Below are positions 12,835 through 24,291 of a stretch of 64,000 nucleotides of DNA, piece by piece. The notes beneath the pieces were generated by a model. That model ran no database searches. It saw only the letters and a program-made list of their open reading frames with translations, and was not told where the DNA came from. The translations under genes and the position numbers were made by a program. Position 1 is the first letter of the stretch; each line of letters starts with the position of its first letter. Where the stretch lies: assembly GCA_011317545.1 (NCBI GenBank), contig WUJK01000004.1, positions 2,852,001 to 2,916,000 of the forward strand, read 5' to 3'. The stretch is from Coniella vitis (lineage: Eukaryota; Ascomycota; Sordariomycetes; Diaporthales; Schizoparmaceae).

Positions 12835-14883
12835 TCAATGCCACCCCCAGAAAATCCTCCCAAACATTTCACTTTTCTGCTTGCGCAACACACGTGCATC
12901 GGGGCCTCTCACCTCTCCATCTCGACAGGTTTTCGCCAAATACTCGCCGCTCGGGGTGGTGGGAGGCTGTGGCACTGGCATACTTGTCGTCGTCGTTTTC
13001 GTCGTCGTCGTCGTCGTCGTCATTGCGCCGTAGTTCTTCTCACTCTGTGGGGCCCCCGCACCGCCACCCACGCGCACTCGCCGCAACTGTACCTTGGCCA
13101 GCTCGTACCCCTTTCTCGAACGGGCCGTGGCGCTGGCGCTGGCGCTCCGCGAGCGCTTGCTCGTCGTGAGACTGCGGGCGATCCGCCGCGCAAAGCTTCT
13201 CTCTCCTTGTCGCCCGCCGTCGTCGTCTTCGTCGTCCTCCGAGTCCTCCTCGAATACCGAGACGACGGGCAGATGTGGATGCGGCATCGCTGGAGGGAGC
13301 ACTTGGCGCGTCGTGGTGGTGACAACAAGCACCGTCGATGGCGGCGGCGGCGGCGGCGGTGGCGGCGCCATCATCGAAGATGCCGTGGAGCAAGGCCGCG
13401 AAGCGTGCACTGGAGGACCCTGATTGCGCGCCATCTGAGACCGCTGGCCTTCGGTCATGCACCTTTGCAATGCAAGCTGCGGAAAAGGCGGCGAGACGGC
13501 GACTTCAGGCTGGGAATGCCGCACCTGATGACGCCGTGCTGCTGCTGGTGGTGGTGGTGGTGGGACTGGAGGGGGGATGAGCGGAAGAGGGCGTGGCGCC
13601 ACTTCGTGCTGCTGCTGCTGCTGCTGCTGTTGTTGTTGAGTGAGGCCACTTCTACGATGAGAAGATGAAGCAACGGACAAGGTGGACATGACTGTGTCTG
13701 AACGCGCTCTACATAGTGACCCTGGCACTGGCACTGGGAGGCGCTGTGCCGGGCCCATGGACTGAGCCGAGTCCCTCCACGAGGAGGAGTCGACAAGTGG
13801 AGGCGGAGGCGCCAGCGGCCCAGCGACCACGGCCGGTGCAGGCGTGGAGTGCGTCCATGTTGAGCGCAAAGCGAGCGAGGGGGTGGTGGTGGTGGTGGTG
13901 GCATCTGCAGTCTTCAGGTGCGCGGTGGTGCGCCCTGGTGTTTTGCGGAGTGACAAGGGCGCAGGTATCATCAGCGAGTCATCCCACGCCGCCGTTGTCG
14001 TCGTCGTCGTCCTCTCACAGCACATGGTGTTTCTGGAGACAGGAGAGGTGTTTTGTTCACGATGATGATGATGATGAGAAGAGGTACTGGCGCCCTTGGC
14101 AGATGCTGGACGGACGGACGGAGGGAAGAGAGAGTAAGTGCTCGTTGTGTTTGCCTTGGGCGTGGCAGACTGCGACGCGAGGCCACGCTTGGGACTACTC
14201 GTCTTGCTGGACTGCTGTCGCTCACTCTGCGTAGGCTCAGCTGGCTCCCGCGCTGGCTCAGGACCGGCCATCAGCCCATGGTCATGGCCATGGCCATGAC
14301 CATGCGCAGCGGCTGGGGTCGTGCTGCAGGAATCGATCCTGGCAAAGTAGCCGTCTTTGCGCGCAGTGCTGCCCTCCTCGTCTGGCGAGGGAATCAGGGC
14401 TGGATAGCTGCCGTTGCTGCTGCTGCTGTTGCCCATGAGGCGTTGCGAGAGGGGCCCCCCCTCCACCTGAGCCTCGCCGGCGTCCTCGTCGACTCTGGCT
14501 TCCCAGAACGGGTCCTCCCAGAAGGAATCCCAGAGCACGGCCCCCGAGGAGTGGTACGAGTCTCGTTCTGTGCCATCCAGGGGGGACAGGGACAGGTCGA
14601 CGGAGATGATGGAGTCGCGGTCGTCTGGCACCATTCCAGGCACAGATGCTTCCGAACCGACCGAGGAGCGGCCTGCCAAAGCAGTGGCGGCCGCAGCCGC
14701 AGCAGCAGCAGCAGGAGGAGGAGGAGAAGAAGAAGAAGAAGGTTCTGCTGCTGTTGGTGTTGGGGCTAGTGCTTGCTCCGAAGATTTGGCGCTGTGAGGA
14801 TACGAATAGTTGGCAATACTAGGCCTGGGGTAGTATTTGTTTACAAGTTTGAGGTCTGTCAACTTGCTGGACCTGGTGTCCAT
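12835..14883 (-). CDS. low-complexity, serine/proline-rich protein of unknown function
   Basis: Single exon, 682 aa from ATG 14883. The open frame continues upstream to 15555, but that part is Pro/Ser-rich with no conserved look, while the methionine at 14883 begins a more protein-like stretch (KLTDLKLVNKYYPRPS). I therefore chose 14883; a start at 15555 would add 224 residues. Visible features: poly-Ser then poly-Pro/Ala near residues 49-67, an acidic aromatic segment (WDSFWEDPFWEAR, about 119-130), a His/Gly repeat near 195-202, a poly-Gln run encoded by CAG at 13609-13638, several poly-Pro runs, an acidic EDSEDDEDDD patch, an Arg/Ser-rich basic stretch, and a C-terminal tail ending FGRIFWGWH. 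No catalytic domain is recognisable. The Arg/Ser and acidic patches would fit a regulatory or scaffold protein, which is inference only. Confidence 0.7.
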   Translation of the reverse strand: MDTRSSKLTDLKLVNKYYPRPSIANYSYPHSAKSSEQALAPTPTAAEPSSSSSPPPPAAAAAAAAATALAGRSSVGSEASVPGMVPDDRDSIISVDLSLSPLDGTERDSYHSSGAVLWDSFWEDPFWEARVDEDAGEAQVEGGPLSQRLMGNSSSSNGSYPALIPSPDEEGSTARKDGYFARIDSCSTTPAAAHGHGHGHDHGLMAGPEPAREPAEPTQSERQQSSKTSSPKRGLASQSATPKANTTSTYSLFPPSVRPASAKGASTSSHHHHHREQNTSPVSRNTMCCERTTTTTTAAWDDSLMIPAPLSLRKTPGRTTAHLKTADATTTTTTPSLALRSTWTHSTPAPAVVAGPLAPPPPLVDSSSWRDSAQSMGPAQRLPVPVPGSLCRARSDTVMSTLSVASSSHRRSGLTQQQQQQQQQQHEVAPRPLPLIPPPVPPPPPPAAARRHQVRHSQPEVAVSPPFPQLALQRCMTEGQRSQMARNQGPPVHASRPCSTASSMMAPPPPPPPPPSTVLVVTTTTRQVLPPAMPHPHLPVVSVFEEDSEDDEDDDGGRQGERSFARRIARSLTTSKRSRSASASATARSRKGYELAKVQLRRVRVGGGAGAPQSEKNYGAMTTTTTTTKTTTTSMPVPQPPTTPSGEYLAKTCRDGEVRGPDARVLRKQKSEMFGRIFWGWH

Positions 14884-17800
14884 GGTGATTGTGGCGGAAT
14901 CGACCTGCTTTTGCAAAGAAAGGTTTAGGTTTCCGATTGTGCAACGGCTGGCTGTCTTTGCCACACGTCCGGGGTAGATTCTCCAGTCTGGGTGGGAGCT
15001 CGTCGAGATGAGATTGGGCTGCTGGTTTGCGGGAGTGCAGAACGACGGAGATGCACGTCTGCTTGTGGGTTTTCCTACTTCATGCGTTGGGTGGGGAGAT
15101 CTGGGGTCTCTGGAGCCTTGGAAAAGGGCGCGAGGGTATGACGAAGGACTCGTGGACGATATGACGGAAGCCGTTGGGAGCCAGGGAGGATTCTTTTCTT
15201 CAAGAGGAGCAGCGGGTGGTATTATTACGAAGCACGGTGGGAGGTGGTCGGGCAGCGAGGACAGCCGAGGACGGGACCACCGGGAAGGGAGGGAGCAAGG
15301 AAGAAGGAAAAGGAGAAAGAAAAAGGGAACCGATCGTTGGCGCAGTTGAAGTGTGGGAGATTCTTTGTTTCCTTCTCGGTGCTTTCCGCCGAGCGTTGGA
15401 CTGGACAATAGTAATAGTGGCTCGGCCAGAGAGGGCAAGCCACCTGGAAAGAAAGGAGGAAAAGAGGAAGAACAAACACACGAGGGAGGAATGGGTGAAG
15501 AGGTTGAGGAATGTGCCCGTAGCTTGGGCATCGACAAATGTTGGCCGCGCAACAAAAGAATGTGCGGACCGTGTCCGTGATCTCATGTCAACCGCATCTG
15601 CGCAGGCCAGGTCACAGTAACCAAGAGTCAACAGTTACATAGTATACTATCGTATGCAATGGCACAGGTACCTGCACGGGCAGCAAAGCACATGCTGGCG
15701 AGCACGCACTTGAGCTGGGAGGAGGACTGACAGAAGGAGGAGAACACCATGTGGGTTTCTGAGCCTCGGCAGCCATGATTGTCACGAGAGCGGCAGGAGG
15801 AGCGAGCATACGAGCAGCCACAGAAGAAAAAAAGAAAAAAAAGAAAACGCGGGGCACGTATCACCAGATGGCCGTATCAAACGGCTCGTCTTGTCCTCCT
15901 GAAGCAGTCAAAGCTGATCGGCTTGCCCCTTGACGCTCCTCTCTGTCGAGACCTCTCCAAGCCACCCACAGCCCAGCCCAGCTTGTCCCATACTCGTACG
16001 ACAGATCCGTCTGTCTACAATCGAAACCTGCAGAGCGGGAGTGATGCACGGGCAAGCGGCAAGATGCAGCGGATGCTCTTCCCCATGCTCCCGCCGGCGG
16101 TGGGCAACGGCAGGCGAGCAGAAGCAAGCACGCAGGACGGGCAAGCGATGGCAAGAAAAGGGCCCCAGTCAGCAAGAAAGAAGGGAAGCTCATGCCACGC
16201 TGCATGGAGAGCCAACGAGCGAAGGCGAGTGATAGTGGGGGATCCAGAAATCCAGAAATATCCCAGCGCGTTTGTCTTGTCCGTCTGCGGGGCTACGAGA
16301 CAACAGACGGACAAGACAGACATGAGATGGAGACCCTACATAGTGTGCATCGTCATGTTGTGATGGCGAGGTACTATGTATCCCTTGACAAAAGTCTGCA
16401 AGAGTTGTTCTATTGCCAACCGAGCACTGAGACACCTTGAGGAGTGGATTTCTTTTTGCATGTATTTCTCGCTCTTTTTCCCTTTCCTTCTACCACAAGG
16501 CATCACGCCAGTTCCGTCCCCAAAGCCCTGAATCCGAACTCTCCACGGTGCCGTGAGTATCCAGACATCATTGGCGGAATAATGCATTTATCTGCTGAAG
16601 GAGGCGCCGTGTACATGGCATCATCGTCGTGATCGATGCCAACCCCTTCGCCATAACAAGCACTGTAAATAAGCTTCTGACCTCTAGAGGGGCGGCACAG
16701 GTTCCAGTAACCCGGTCTCACCTCTTTGCCGAACGGCTTGGTGATACCATGTGTTGATATGCAGTTCTTGACTAACCACCAAGATACATCTGCTCCAGAC
16801 AGTTGCCTGGCAATATGTCTGCGCGAGATTGGACCGGCAGACTCTCAATACATAGTGCTACAGATAGCAGCCGCTCGCAAATACCGTCTACTCACTTTTT
16901 CCTCTTCAACTCGTGTCCGCTCCAAGTTCTCAACGTGCCGGCGATTCGTACCGATCAGCCCTCTTGTTCCAACAAGAAACAATGGCCAAAAGGAAAGGAG
17001 GGGCCCGCTGACGACGGTCGTGCACTAAAACCTGAGATCTGAAATCTGATGGCGCAACAGATCGGGTCATGGGTCTCAACGGGGGCTGTCACCAGATAGA
17101 AACCAGCGCCACCAAACTGACAAAAGACTGAGAATCTGACCACGAAGCAAAAACAGACTCTGGCAGAAAGACGATCCGAAACGGCCCCCCTTGTGAGACA
17201 CCCAGGAAGGCAGAGTTTTCCTGTTTTTTGCGTGTCAAAGGTATTCATTCTCTCGACTGCAGCGGACTGCTGGTGAATACGAAGGAAGGGTGGGCTTCAA
17301 AAAAAGACGTGAGACGGGGTTCTCATCTTGTGTGGAGATTTCATAATCCATCCAGCCACACTGCTGGGCAGCAAATACCGAGACCTGTGGACAGCCCGGA
17401 AGCATGGGGGCACTGGCCTCTTGGCTCTCTGGACGTTGTTGCTTTTCCGAAGCCTACTGTGATCCATACATGGTATATACGTACCTGATTTTCTGCCAGC
17501 AGTGCTTGTAAAGTTGCATTATCGACTGTCAAGTTCTCGAAAACTGTCTCTTTGGAACACAACGATGTTGAAGCAGTGATGCTCTCCATCAAGGGCTTAC
17601 TACGTATATAAGAGAAAGAAAAAAAGAAAAAAAGGAAAAAACACTAGGGAATGGCAATCGATATCGGGACAAACAGCCCATACCCAATCCAGTATTCGAG
17701 CAGATTGTCAGATCCAACACGAGAACCTACAAACGTCATCTGGCCTTCGCTCGAGGATCGGAGGATCAAAAGGCCGTTGTTGCCCAAGAAACAGCAAAGC

Positions 17801-18426
17801 CAGACAAATGAATCCCATTTCTATAGAAAGCTCTTTTGTGACATGATAAAGGACCTGCCTTGTAACAGGCTGGAGATAGATGAGTCGCGTCTCGCGGTCT
17901 GCATATTTATTTGACTTGAAATCTCACAAGTACTCTTTTGGATCCACTGCCGGCTCTGTAGTATCAGAAGGAAAATATTGGACTGAGAAGTTGAAAGCTC
18001 ACTACTTTTCTTTTATATTTGTTCTGACAAGCATAAAGCGTGCCATAGTGGTCATCCGAGATGTTGAAGTGAGGATGTAATCCTACACCTGAACAAGGAA
18101 TCAGAACGCGAGCCCTTCTGGGTACACTTTATCAACTCTTGCAGTCAGGAAGCCTTATTCTCCTCTGATTGTGACGGGCTCAAGTAGTCAATAGTCCAAT
18201 CACCGGGGAATCACGTAAGTAGACCAACAGAGCACTCCCAAACGTCGATCAGCACTTTTGTAACCATCACCAACAAATCCTTTGATCCTGTCGACTTCAC
18301 AGCACGACAACAACACGCTTCAATATATATGAACCACACCATCCATTTCCCCTACTTGTTTCATTACACTGCCCATTATGAATAACGGTTTCTTCCCCAA
18401 CCCCCCCCCCCCGGGCCTTTTTTTTC

Positions 18427-18458
<32 letters not shown>

Positions 18459-19656
18459 CCTTCTTCTTCTCAGATAGACGCTCTTCTGGCCCTTCCGTGC
18501 CATTCCAGTGCTAGATCGGGCCGACCCCCCCCCGTTTCCCATGGTGATCAAAGAATCTGTCATGCGGTGCTCTCGAACTACTACTGTCATAGTGACGAGA
18601 CCCGCCTCCTTTTGCTTCCAGTTAGATCAAAGATTTCAACAACAAAAAAAACGTAATCCTACGTAACTATAGAAACAACAACAACAACAACAAGTAGGAA
18701 AACAAACAAATCAGCCTTGACTGAATGGCAGAGGAAAGTCTCTTTCTTCCACTGAATTTCGAAATTCTTTGGCCGGCTTTACATGTCACGATCAGAAACA
18801 CATACAATCGATGCGCCCGCTTATATATATAGTTTTCTAAAGATTGGATTGGCCTCTTGCTCAACGACCTGCTGTTATTACTAGACCCGTGGGCATTTGC
18901 AATTAAATGTCACCTAGCCACCATTCTTCCCCCCCCCCCTTTTGCCGCCTTTCTTCTTCTTTTTTTTCCTTTCCGAAATGCACTCTTTCATGCTACATGA
19001 TGCCCCCCCCCCCAAAAAAAAGAAGGAAAAGAAAAAGACCAACTAGCTGTCGGCAGCTGCACACACGGCACGGAAATGCACCTCATCTGCATGCCAGATC
19101 TTAGATACCCATGTTAGTGCATAAGTACATAGCTGAGACGATACCAAAATACATAATAATATGGTATTGTAGTGGCTTGTTGTAAGAGATAGATGTACGT
19201 GCGATGATGAGCACGGCACGGCAAAGCAGATCCGACGCAGGGACGCAGGGACGCACACACACTTATATACATATACTATGTAACCAACCATCTGGTCTAT
19301 TTCGTTTTGGTCTGCCCTTGTTTCTGATTTCTGTGCTGTGCTGTGCTGTGCTACCGTAAATTGTTCGGCCTGAACCGCTCAACACCCCCCCCCCTGGCTT
19401 CTATGCATGACTTTTGCATTACACCCATATCGAGACCTCATGTATTACCTAGTTATCATAGTCATTCGTCATCATCCGTTAAGGAAAAAAAAAAAAAAGA
19501 GAACAATCATCAATGCCCCGATAAAGGGAAAAGGACAGATAAAGTCAATGTCATAAACATCAAAGTTGGTAATCCCGCAGAACGCCCCGCCGATGCAATG
19601 TCGAACCAAAAAGGAGGGAAACAAAGATTCGAGACCCAAAGAGTGGATGCCCGCTT
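14884..19656. other. 4.8 kb spacer with no convincing gene
   Basis: The spacer holds the promoter of the 12835-14883 gene and the 3' flank of the gene at 19657. TACTATGTA-type 9-mers occur at 15636, 16372 and 19274. There are C- and T-homopolymers around 18402-18460 and 18931-18970, CAA repeats near 18677-18692, and a short TGTGC repeat near 19333-19352. Open frames (15779-16363 +, 17651-17914 + and others) show no domains. Confidence 0.55.
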
Positions 19657-22317
19657 TCAACCCTCCCTCGCTTGAAAAACATACTGAGGCCCGATCCTCG
19701 CTCCCTCCCTAGCACCCATCCTCGTTTCCCTTCGACTATTGTCGCCCATTGTCCGTGTGCCAAGGCTAGATGAAGCAGGAATCCCGGCGTACGTTCTCAT
19801 ATCGGGAGATGCGCCGCCCATCAGCCTTGCGGCCGCGGGATCTCGGACGGGTTCTGGTTCGGCGTATCGCCTCACTTTGCGCACACCTAACCTCTCATCA
19901 AGGGCGCCGGTGCCGCCCGTATGCAACGCCCAGCGAGGCTTGTCATCGTCGCGCCTGTCCACACCGAGCTTACCCACAAGCGATGTCTTGCTGCGAATCA
20001 TGCCAGAAAAGGCCTCATCGTGCACGCAGTCGTCGTTGGAGACATAGCTGATAATCTCTGCTAGGCAGGTCACAGCGTGTGGAAGCCGCAACGGCTGACG
20101 TCGCGGGAACAGCGACACGAGAGCAAGCCAGTACATGACGACCAAGGCCAAGGTGATTGCAAAGAAGGCCACTTGAGGGTAGACTCGCACAATGTTGTCG
20201 GCTGGTGTGAGGGCAAGAAACGTCCCGCCCGCAAACACGGGAATGAGCACAAAGAGAGTCGAGAAGAGGGATATGAAGGCGACGCGCCAGTGTCGGTTGC
20301 GGATGGCGTGAAAAGATGCTTGAAATGGGTAGCAAGCAGCATAATCTGCGAGAATCGACGTCTCGGGCCGAGCACCACCTGCTGGTGGAGACGACAGCTC
20401 GCCCCACGGCTGAAGAATGCGGAGCTGCAAATCGAGATCCTGGAAAGCGACAAAGAGGACCATACCCAACAATGCCGGAAGGAAGCTGTAGAGGAAGTCG
20501 GCCGCTGAGAAGGCACCTTCGATTGGTGCAGCAGAGAGCAAGGGCAGGAAGCCATTAGAGGTAACGTGGGTCGGCGGGATGAAGCTAACAACGAACAGCG
20601 CAACCAGAAGAAAGAACCCGACAATGATGAAAACGATGAGTGGGCAGTCCTTGAGGCAGAAGGGCAAATAGCGGTAGCGCACTCTGGGGTGCATTGCGTG
20701 ACCTTCAACCTCGATATCTCCCCAAGGATTGATATCCTCGACATGTTTTGGCTGCGCTCGGCTGTCAAAGCTGCGTGGTCGACCCTTTTCATCAAGGACA
20801 TCGCCGTCCGAAGCCATGCCATCCCAGTCACCCTGTTGGCCAATGGTGTACCAGATTTCGTCAACTCGATCCCGCTCGGCCAAGCGCCAATACGAGAGCA
20901 TATCATTCCTTCTCTTATATAATATGCGCCTCATCTGCTCACGTGTGCGCAGAATCTCGGTGCCTCTGTAGTCGGCCAATGAGTTGCTGTTGGCAATGAG
21001 GGCGGCAACATCAGCAATCGAGCGGGGGTCCCACAATAGGCCAGTTTTGTCGACGAGCCAAAAGAACAGCTCGATGATAACCGCCACAAGGAGTAGCGAG
21101 TACAGGGCAACCAGTGTCCATACAACGCCCTCGACTGTTGCCCACCTCCAGTGACCGTCCACGTAAATGACAGTGTATAGGCAACTCAGTAAAGGCAGAG
21201 TGAAGTTCATGAGCCATGTAATCAGATTTGGCACCCAAACGTGCCACGGGCCCACGAGCTGTGGCCGCAAGAAGGATGTCGGATAGAGGTCTTCAAATAT
21301 AGCGTCGCGTGAGGTCGCTCTATGTGTCGATGCGAGTTTGGCAAAAGGTCGAATCCGAAGCATGGTGATGACAATGTACTGCGCCCAAAACAGAATCCAG
21401 GCTCCGATAAAGGACGGAAGCACTCGAAAGACGAAATATTGTCCACTATAAATAGTGCCTGCATAATCCCAGAGACCTGTGTGCTGTCGCGAATACACGC
21501 TGCTAAAGACCAGTGCGGCGAGCATCGCCATGCATGCTACCAACAGAAGTATCATGGAGGGTTTTCGTAAGATCTTGGGCTTGAATACAAGGCGCGGGTT
21601 AATCCTTTCTCGTCCATCGATAAAGAATTCGGGATTGACAGGTTCCCAGGCGTCAGGAGCTGGCTTCCTTTGAGAGTACTTTGCATTCTGGTCTTTTCCT
21701 TTAACCAGCGTTGACATGGACGATCTCGGCGACGCGGGTCTCATTCCATTGTCGGCTAGCAATGGGGCAGTCTGGTCGATGCTGGGCCTCTCTTGGCCAC
21801 TTGCGCGTGATGGGGAGGCCGGGCCTCTGCCTGAAGGCTGGTAGCCGCGGCCAGATGGTGGCGCGTAGGGCTGGCCATCCGAAGTCGTGGACGGGTGGGA
21901 GGACTCGCCCTCGCGCTCCCGTGTCAGTTGCTCAATGGCGTATTGTATGTATGGAGTGTCATCGATGCCAGGTGTTACACGCGCAGCTTCCAGGGCCAGC
22001 GGATCTCTGAACTCCTCCACAGGCCTGGAGACGGGCATGGCGGGGTCGTTGCGGCGATGTTGGGCCATTGCAATGGCCTGCAGCTGCTCAGGCGTATACT
22101 GAGGCTGCTGGGGCGAGGTTGGGCCCCCGCTCGGCGGGTTTGCCATGCTGGAAGGCGGGTTGTGGTGAGTTGGGCGGCCGTAATGACGCTCGAGGCCCGA
22201 GATGTTTTCAGAGGAGCGCGACGACGAATACGAGGACAGGCTAGGAGCAAAGCGGACGCGGGAGGGCTGCGGGGAGAGAGAGGCGTCGTCGAGTGAAGCA
22301 TGCTCTGGAGGGTACAT
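19657..22317 (-). CDS. polytopic fungal membrane protein, about eight helices (DUF3433-like)
   Basis: Single exon, 886 aa. The first 230 residues are hydrophilic and Pro/Ser-rich. Helix pairs follow at about residues 254-275, 295-320, 361-386 and 394-422. A cytosolic block of about 120 residues with an Arg-rich EQMRRILYKRRNDMLSYWRLAERDRVDEIWYTIG segment precedes four more helices (VFIIVGFFLLVALFVVSF; DFLYSFLPALLGMVLFVAF; VAFISLFSTLFVLIPVF; VAFFAITLALVVMYWLALV) and a polar tail. The pattern of paired helices around an FRVLPSFIGAWILFW...RPFAKLAS stretch resembles the fungal DUF3433 membrane proteins. That assignment is from memory of the family style and is tentative. No transport or enzymatic signature is visible. 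ATG 22317 is the first methionine of the frame. The gene has no intron, unlike most neighbours. Confidence 0.85.
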   Translation of the reverse strand: MYPPEHASLDDASLSPQPSRVRFAPSLSSYSSSRSSENISGLERHYGRPTHHNPPSSMANPPSGGPTSPQQPQYTPEQLQAIAMAQHRRNDPAMPVSRPVEEFRDPLALEAARVTPGIDDTPYIQYAIEQLTREREGESSHPSTTSDGQPYAPPSGRGYQPSGRGPASPSRASGQERPSIDQTAPLLADNGMRPASPRSSMSTLVKGKDQNAKYSQRKPAPDAWEPVNPEFFIDGRERINPRLVFKPKILRKPSMILLLVACMAMLAALVFSSVYSRQHTGLWDYAGTIYSGQYFVFRVLPSFIGAWILFWAQYIVITMLRIRPFAKLASTHRATSRDAIFEDLYPTSFLRPQLVGPWHVWVPNLITWLMNFTLPLLSCLYTVIYVDGHWRWATVEGVVWTLVALYSLLLVAVIIELFFWLVDKTGLLWDPRSIADVAALIANSNSLADYRGTEILRTREQMRRILYKRRNDMLSYWRLAERDRVDEIWYTIGQQGDWDGMASDGDVLDEKGRPRSFDSRAQPKHVEDINPWGDIEVEGHAMHPRVRYRYLPFCLKDCPLIVFIIVGFFLLVALFVVSFIPPTHVTSNGFLPLLSAAPIEGAFSAADFLYSFLPALLGMVLFVAFQDLDLQLRILQPWGELSSPPAGGARPETSILADYAACYPFQASFHAIRNRHWRVAFISLFSTLFVLIPVFAGGTFLALTPADNIVRVYPQVAFFAITLALVVMYWLALVSLFPRRQPLRLPHAVTCLAEIISYVSNDDCVHDEAFSGMIRSKTSLVGKLGVDRRDDDKPRWALHTGGTGALDERLGVRKVRRYAEPEPVRDPAAARLMGGASPDMRTYAGIPASSSLGTRTMGDNSRRETRMGAREGARIGPQYVFQAREG

Positions 22318-24206
22318 CAGGGTGCCATGGCAATTGGGCGTGGCAGAGGGATTGTTGCTGTTGGTGTTGCCGTCGTGCCAGGCTGAGGCAGGTGTTCTGC
22401 GGCGTGTCCAAGCGTGGCCTGCAGGAAAAGATATTCTGAGTCTTGGGGCCTTTCAATGTTGCTTTTGTTTTCTTTGCTTCCTTTTTCTTGTTCTTGAATG
22501 TCTAGCCAAGCAGTTCAGAGGGAGCAAAAGTCACAGATGCAGAGAACAATTCGAGAAATGGAAAGAAAAGAAAGAACAAGCATGCCACTCACCAGAGGGC
22601 CCCACAGCATGTTCACGGTGGAGGCTGTTGCGGTTCATGCTTGGCCATTATGACGAGCAGAATGAGGGGCCATTCGTGGGTTCGTCGCGAAGAACGGGGC
22701 AGGGGAGAGGATGAGCGAGGGTCCTTGTGGGTGCTGTGGTTGGCGACGCTTCACCTGCAGCGCCTGCCGGCCCAGAGCGCAAAACTCGTCGGTTCTCGTA
22801 CTACCAGGCTAATGTGCTGCCCATGACGCCAGTCGTTGGGAGGCTGGGCTGTGAGGAAGGCGCCATGACGGTGGTTGGGTCAACACGACACCAGCCACCA
22901 AGCCCCACCCTGCCTTCCCTGCTCTGTTGCATCCAAGCCAGGCCAACCAGAGTTCGCAGCGCCGCCAGCGCCAGGTCCCGGCGATGGGTGCCCCTGGGAT
23001 TCTGCGTCTTTACCATGCTGCGAGACATGATTGGGAGGTTTTTCTAGTGCCTTTTACGAGAGTATCTGGTGTCGGGCCAATATGAAGGCAGGGACAGAAA
23101 AGGCACGATGCGATGGCAGTTTCCCAGGGTCTTGTCCCACAAGCAGTCAAACGGCGTGGTGGAGCTCCTTGACGCTGACAGCGCGGTGCTTTTGCTTTGC
23201 CCAACACCTTGGTCCCTGTACATAGTACCACATTGACGCTATCAACTTCTAGAATCCCAGCGCAGGAGTGACACTTTGGCACTATAGCGGCCCGAGCACG
23301 GGAGTTCCCATCGTGCCGTCCAAAAATGCCTACGCACTACCAAGATAGAAAAAAAAAAAAAAGGATCCCTTTGTTGACATCACATCACCGGTTCCACTCA
23401 AGAGGCTTGGACGGACACGTGTGGTGCGCTTGAACAGCACTATCGACATCGACATGCCGACCCTCCTGATACCGCCAGTTTGATTTTTTATTTTTGTCTG
23501 CCTCCGAGAACCTGCTAGATCAAGGCGCAGCATACATACATCACAGTATTGCTGGTGTCATGCTTCGCTGGCCTCAATATGACAAGTACTATGGTTCATT
23601 GGACTGGAGACCGAACAACCGTCCTCTCCAAGAGGACGCATTATATACACCCTTGCCTTAGTATACAGTAGGCAGACAGGCAGGCAGACAGGCAGCCACC
23701 CAAATGAGATTGAGGTTTTGCCTATGTTGACCTTGGCTTCAAAGACGGTTCGGTTCGGTTCGCCCATAACCCTGTCCAGGGGCCACTCAGCAAGGACTCG
23801 TTACGTGTCTAATGAGCTTCACTATATAGAGTTGATTATATACTTGTTGGCGCTCAATCAACGTTTGCTCGAGATTGCGTCGGTCAATTCGCATGGCTGC
23901 TACAATTGTACCCTGCAGGCAGACTATGTGGAATTTGCCCTCCAGGCTACAGGTTCGAAGGAATCAAGCACTGTCCCACAACAGATTTTGAGGATCACTG
24001 CTACGCAACAAGCGACAGCCGTGTTGGGTCCACACGGTACTGAAAAACAAATGTGCAGATGGCACTTCATAGTAGATAAGCACCATACAACGAGTGCAAC
24101 AAGACGACAAGATTAAAAGGAAGCTCATAAGAGGCAATCGAAAAAACAGAAAAGCAAAAACAAAAACAAAAAAGAAAGAAAGAATAATAACGGAAAGCAA
24201 AATGAA
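22318..24206. other. spacer upstream of the membrane-protein gene
   Basis: It contains the promoter side of the 19657-22317 gene, a TACATAGTA 9-mer at 23219, a short A-run at 23350-23362 and a CAGG/CAGA repeat near 23670-23695. No gene was seen. The A-rich stretch 24116-24180 lies just past the tRNA 3' end; on the minus strand it is T-rich, as expected for RNA polymerase III termination. Confidence 0.55.
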
Positions 24207-24291
24207 TGCATCCGTCGGGAATCGAACCCGAGGCTCAAGCTATCAATTTCTAGAATGGAAGGCTGGAATGTTACCATTACACCACGGATGC
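24207..24291 (-). tRNA. tRNA-Gly (anticodon UCC) with 14-nt intron
   Basis: Read on the minus strand, the acceptor arms GCATCCG (5') and CGGATGC (3') pair perfectly. The D arm contains AATGGTAAC, and the T arm is TCGGG-TTCGATT-CCCGA with a perfect 5-bp stem. The anticodon loop reads CTTCCA, giving anticodon UCC. The anticodon stem closes (one mismatch) only if 14 nt after position 37 are removed, the canonical place for a nuclear tRNA intron. The spliced length is 71 nt including discriminator A, normal for tRNA-Gly. T-rich minus-strand sequence follows for termination. No other tRNA was found. Confidence 0.93.

Noticed and set aside
12838..13668. Plus-strand open frame of 276 codons
   Set aside because: It is antisense to the low-complexity gene and consists of Arg, Leu and Ser runs generated by complementary repeats.
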